A stretch of 18,925 nt of DNA from an uncultured Bacteroides sp. (GTDB taxonomy: Bacteria > Bacteroidota > Bacteroidia > Bacteroidales > Bacteroidaceae): assembly GCA_905198575.1 (NCBI GenBank), contig CAJKDC010000057.1, positions 1 to 18,925 on the forward strand. The letters run 5' to 3'. Numbering within the stretch: position 1 is the stretch's first letter; each line of letters starts with the position of its first letter. Both the position numbers and the translations under genes were made by a program. This document shows positions 17,092 through 18,925 of this stretch, piece after piece. The notes beneath the pieces are model-generated. The model was given only the letters and a program-made list of their open reading frames with translations, ran no database searches and had not been told where the DNA came from.

Positions 17092-18813
17092 TTATTCCAA
17101 TGCAGGATTAAAAGAACCACCCCAGTCTACATTTTGCTCCAAATTCGGATTACCTTCAATAGAAGACTGTTTGATTGGGAAGAAGTAATACGTATCAGGT
17201 ACACTCATAACTTTCTGTCCTGTCGAATAAACCTCTTGCACTTTATAAGTAAAGTCTTCAGGTAACAATTCATAATTATTTGCCCGTTTCTGTACCTCAG
17301 GGGTAATTTCACCTTTGTATTCACCCAACAAGCCATATTTATGAATTCCATCAATTACATACAGCATACGATTACGACGTAAATCCCAGAATCGTTGACC
17401 TTCAAACACAAATTCGATTCGTTTTTCATCCAGCAATGCTTGACGCATTTCATCTGCATTCATACCTGCTTTCAATCCATACATGCCATTATCACCAGCT
17501 TCAATACCAGCCCGCTTACGAATCTGCTTCAATACATCATAACCTACATCTGTATTTCCTTTAGCACAAGCTATTTCGGCATAATTGAACATCACTTCTG
17601 CAAAACGCATTTCCAACCAGTCATAATCATTATTAGTGACTTCTGTTTGCGAATTTGCTTCCATAATACCTTTTCGAGGATAAAAACCAGTTCTTAGATA
17701 ATCTTTAGTAATCCAAAATGCATCTTCAATGTCCGCTATATTATATACTGTATACTGTCTACGTCCTGTAATATTTCCCAATTCAAAAATTGAGCCATTC
17801 CATACCTGAGAAGCTTCAAAACGGGGGTCACGATTTTCCCAATATTTCTGCAAATCATAGGGATATTTATCCGATTCACCAATTGGCTTCCCGTCCTTCA
17901 TCGGATATGCCTCCACCAAATCCCAAGTAACCTGATCATAACCAGTCATATCCTTAGACATTGAAAGAGGACGGCAGGCTTGTTCATAACGACCATCTTT
18001 CTTATTAGGGAATTGATAAACAACAGGAATAACCGCTTCTTTATGACCTTCAGTTTCAAATACAGCTGTATAATCATCCAACAGGCCATAACCTCTCTTA
18101 AGCAACGTTTCATATGCTAACTTATTAGCTTCGAAAGCCTCATCTACATATTGGTTTTTATAACCACTCTTAGGATTAAACTGAGGACTTGCTTTATACA
18201 ATAATACTTTTGCCTTAAATGCTAAAACAGCTGAAGCATCAATACGTCCATATTCACTGCCAATATTATGTTCTGGCAAAAGAGACATAGCTTCATCCAG
18301 ATCTTTAATAATCAAGTCAAAACATTCTGCTGATGTGTTACGTTTGACATTCAGGTCATCTACTCCTTCTTGCTGAACTTTAGTTATATAAGGAATCCCA
18401 CCATGATAAATCAAGGCTTTAAAATAATGAAATGCACGCATAAACAATGCTTCACCGCGCATTTTATCCTTACTCTCAGTATCCAATTTACCATTTTCAA
18501 GACCTTCCAACATAATATTGATCTTATAGATCTGAGAATACGGCCAATATTTACAATTATCATTATTCGGTTGGACATAATCTACAGGTAAAATACCACT
18601 GATTTCATCTGCAAAAAAGCCGCCACAATTATTGGGCCATCCACTAAAAGTAGCAGAATATAAGTTAGCTAAATAAGCTTCAGACAGTTTTTCATCATTC
18701 CACACATCATCTGGACTATAATTCTGATAATCATTTATATCCAAAAGATCCGTACACCCCATAAAACTGCATACAGCAACTGCTGCACCTATATATTTAA
18801 AATAATTTTTCAT
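17092..18813 (-). CDS. SusD/RagB-family surface glycan-binding lipoprotein
   Basis: This 573-aa protein is of usual SusD length. Its type II signal peptide ends in FMGC with C20 as lipid anchor, followed by an aspartate at +2, compatible with surface export in Bacteroidetes. The family hallmarks are present: RGEALFMRAFHYFKAL (119-134), a TPR-type helix; RFAEVMFNYAEIA (403-415); LLDEKRIEFVFEGQRFWDLR (460-479); and a C-terminal FFPIKQSSIEGNPNLEQN segment (544-561). SusD proteins cap the SusC TonB-dependent transporter and bind the oligosaccharide for import; specificity cannot be read from sequence. The start at 18813 lies 11 nt after the SusC stop, the standard susCD arrangement. Confidence 0.97.
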   Translation of the reverse strand: MKNYFKYIGAAVAVCSFMGCTDLLDINDYQNYSPDDVWNDEKLSEAYLANLYSATFSGWPNNCGGFFADEISGILPVDYVQPNNDNCKYWPYSQIYKINIMLEGLENGKLDTESKDKMRGEALFMRAFHYFKALIYHGGIPYITKVQQEGVDDLNVKRNTSAECFDLIIKDLDEAMSLLPEHNIGSEYGRIDASAVLAFKAKVLLYKASPQFNPKSGYKNQYVDEAFEANKLAYETLLKRGYGLLDDYTAVFETEGHKEAVIPVVYQFPNKKDGRYEQACRPLSMSKDMTGYDQVTWDLVEAYPMKDGKPIGESDKYPYDLQKYWENRDPRFEASQVWNGSIFELGNITGRRQYTVYNIADIEDAFWITKDYLRTGFYPRKGIMEANSQTEVTNNDYDWLEMRFAEVMFNYAEIACAKGNTDVGYDVLKQIRKRAGIEAGDNGMYGLKAGMNADEMRQALLDEKRIEFVFEGQRFWDLRRNRMLYVIDGIHKYGLLGEYKGEITPEVQKRANNYELLPEDFTYKVQEVYSTGQKVMSVPDTYYFFPIKQSSIEGNPNLEQNVDWGGSFNPALE

Positions 18814-18824
18814 ATCTAAGGCTT

Positions 18825-18925
18825 TTAAAAATTAATATTTAAACCAAAGTTATATGCTTTCATTGGCGGCATGTTTGCCGCTCTGTTGTCTCTGTTGTCC
18901 GGATCAAGATAAGGTTCTTTGGCCC
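18825..18925 (-). CDS. SusC-family TonB-dependent outer-membrane transporter, C-terminal end only
   Basis: Only the last 33 codons are inside the window; the rest lies beyond the 18925 edge. The visible end reads PMKAYNFGLNINF then TAA (stop at 18825-18827). It is the terminal beta-strand with a final aromatic residue expected of an outer-membrane barrel, and it closely resembles the usual SusC ending (P-x-x-x-x-x-F-G-L-N-x-x-F). Together with the SusD gene 11 nt downstream it identifies the cluster as a PUL. Identification rests on this short end and the position next to SusD. Confidence 0.88.
   Translation of the reverse strand, partial: AKEPYLDPDNRDNRAANMPPMKAYNFGLNINF

Overview
The window is a same-strand (minus) gene cluster from a Bacteroidetes bacterium, most likely Bacteroides or a close relative. 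The evidence is a SusC/SusD pair (C-terminal end of SusC plus a complete SusD), lipoprotein and Sec signal peptides on the large proteins, AT-rich leaders without Shine-Dalgarno sequences, and tight tandem packing. This is the organisation of a polysaccharide utilisation locus (PUL). There is no tRNA, rRNA, CRISPR array, transposase or regulator in view; the regulator and most of SusC lie outside the window.

In transcription order (high to low coordinate) the layout is: SusC C-terminus (18825-18925); SusD lipoprotein (17092-18813); an 821-aa lipoprotein with a putative TIM barrel (14576-17041); a 938-aa GH36/alpha-galactosidase-like enzyme carrying an inserted lectin-like domain (11756-14572); a 198-nt spacer with two inverted repeats; a 766-aa alpha-toroid protein (9257-11557); an 825-aa six-hairpin glycosidase-like protein (6783-9260) overlapping it by 4 nt; an 893-aa GH123-like/DUF6067-type protein (4075-6756); a 753-aa lipoprotein paralogous to the 821-aa one (1774-4035); and the first 584 residues of a GH38-like alpha-mannosidase-type protein (1-1752), cut by the window edge.

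If it works like other PULs, SusC/SusD bind and import an oligosaccharide and the six or seven exported enzymes trim it at the surface and in the periplasm. The target glycan cannot be read from the sequence. I see no sulfatase, no familiar endo-enzyme and few members of well-characterised families, so the enzyme set is unusual and may act on a glycan whose degradation is undescribed. The most distinctive element is the pair of paralogous lipoproteins. They share a DFDG-x7-GHG signature in a putative barrel, interrupted by a small module that resembles repeats in phage tail and fibre proteins.

The 198-nt spacer divides the locus into a SusCD-proximal block (17 kb end) and a distal enzyme block. 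It holds a 59-bp imperfect inverted repeat flanked by TAAT on both sides and a perfect 22-bp palindrome. Base composition changes strongly from gene to gene, which suggests a mosaic assembly. Product assignments rest on reading motifs by eye; no database search was possible.
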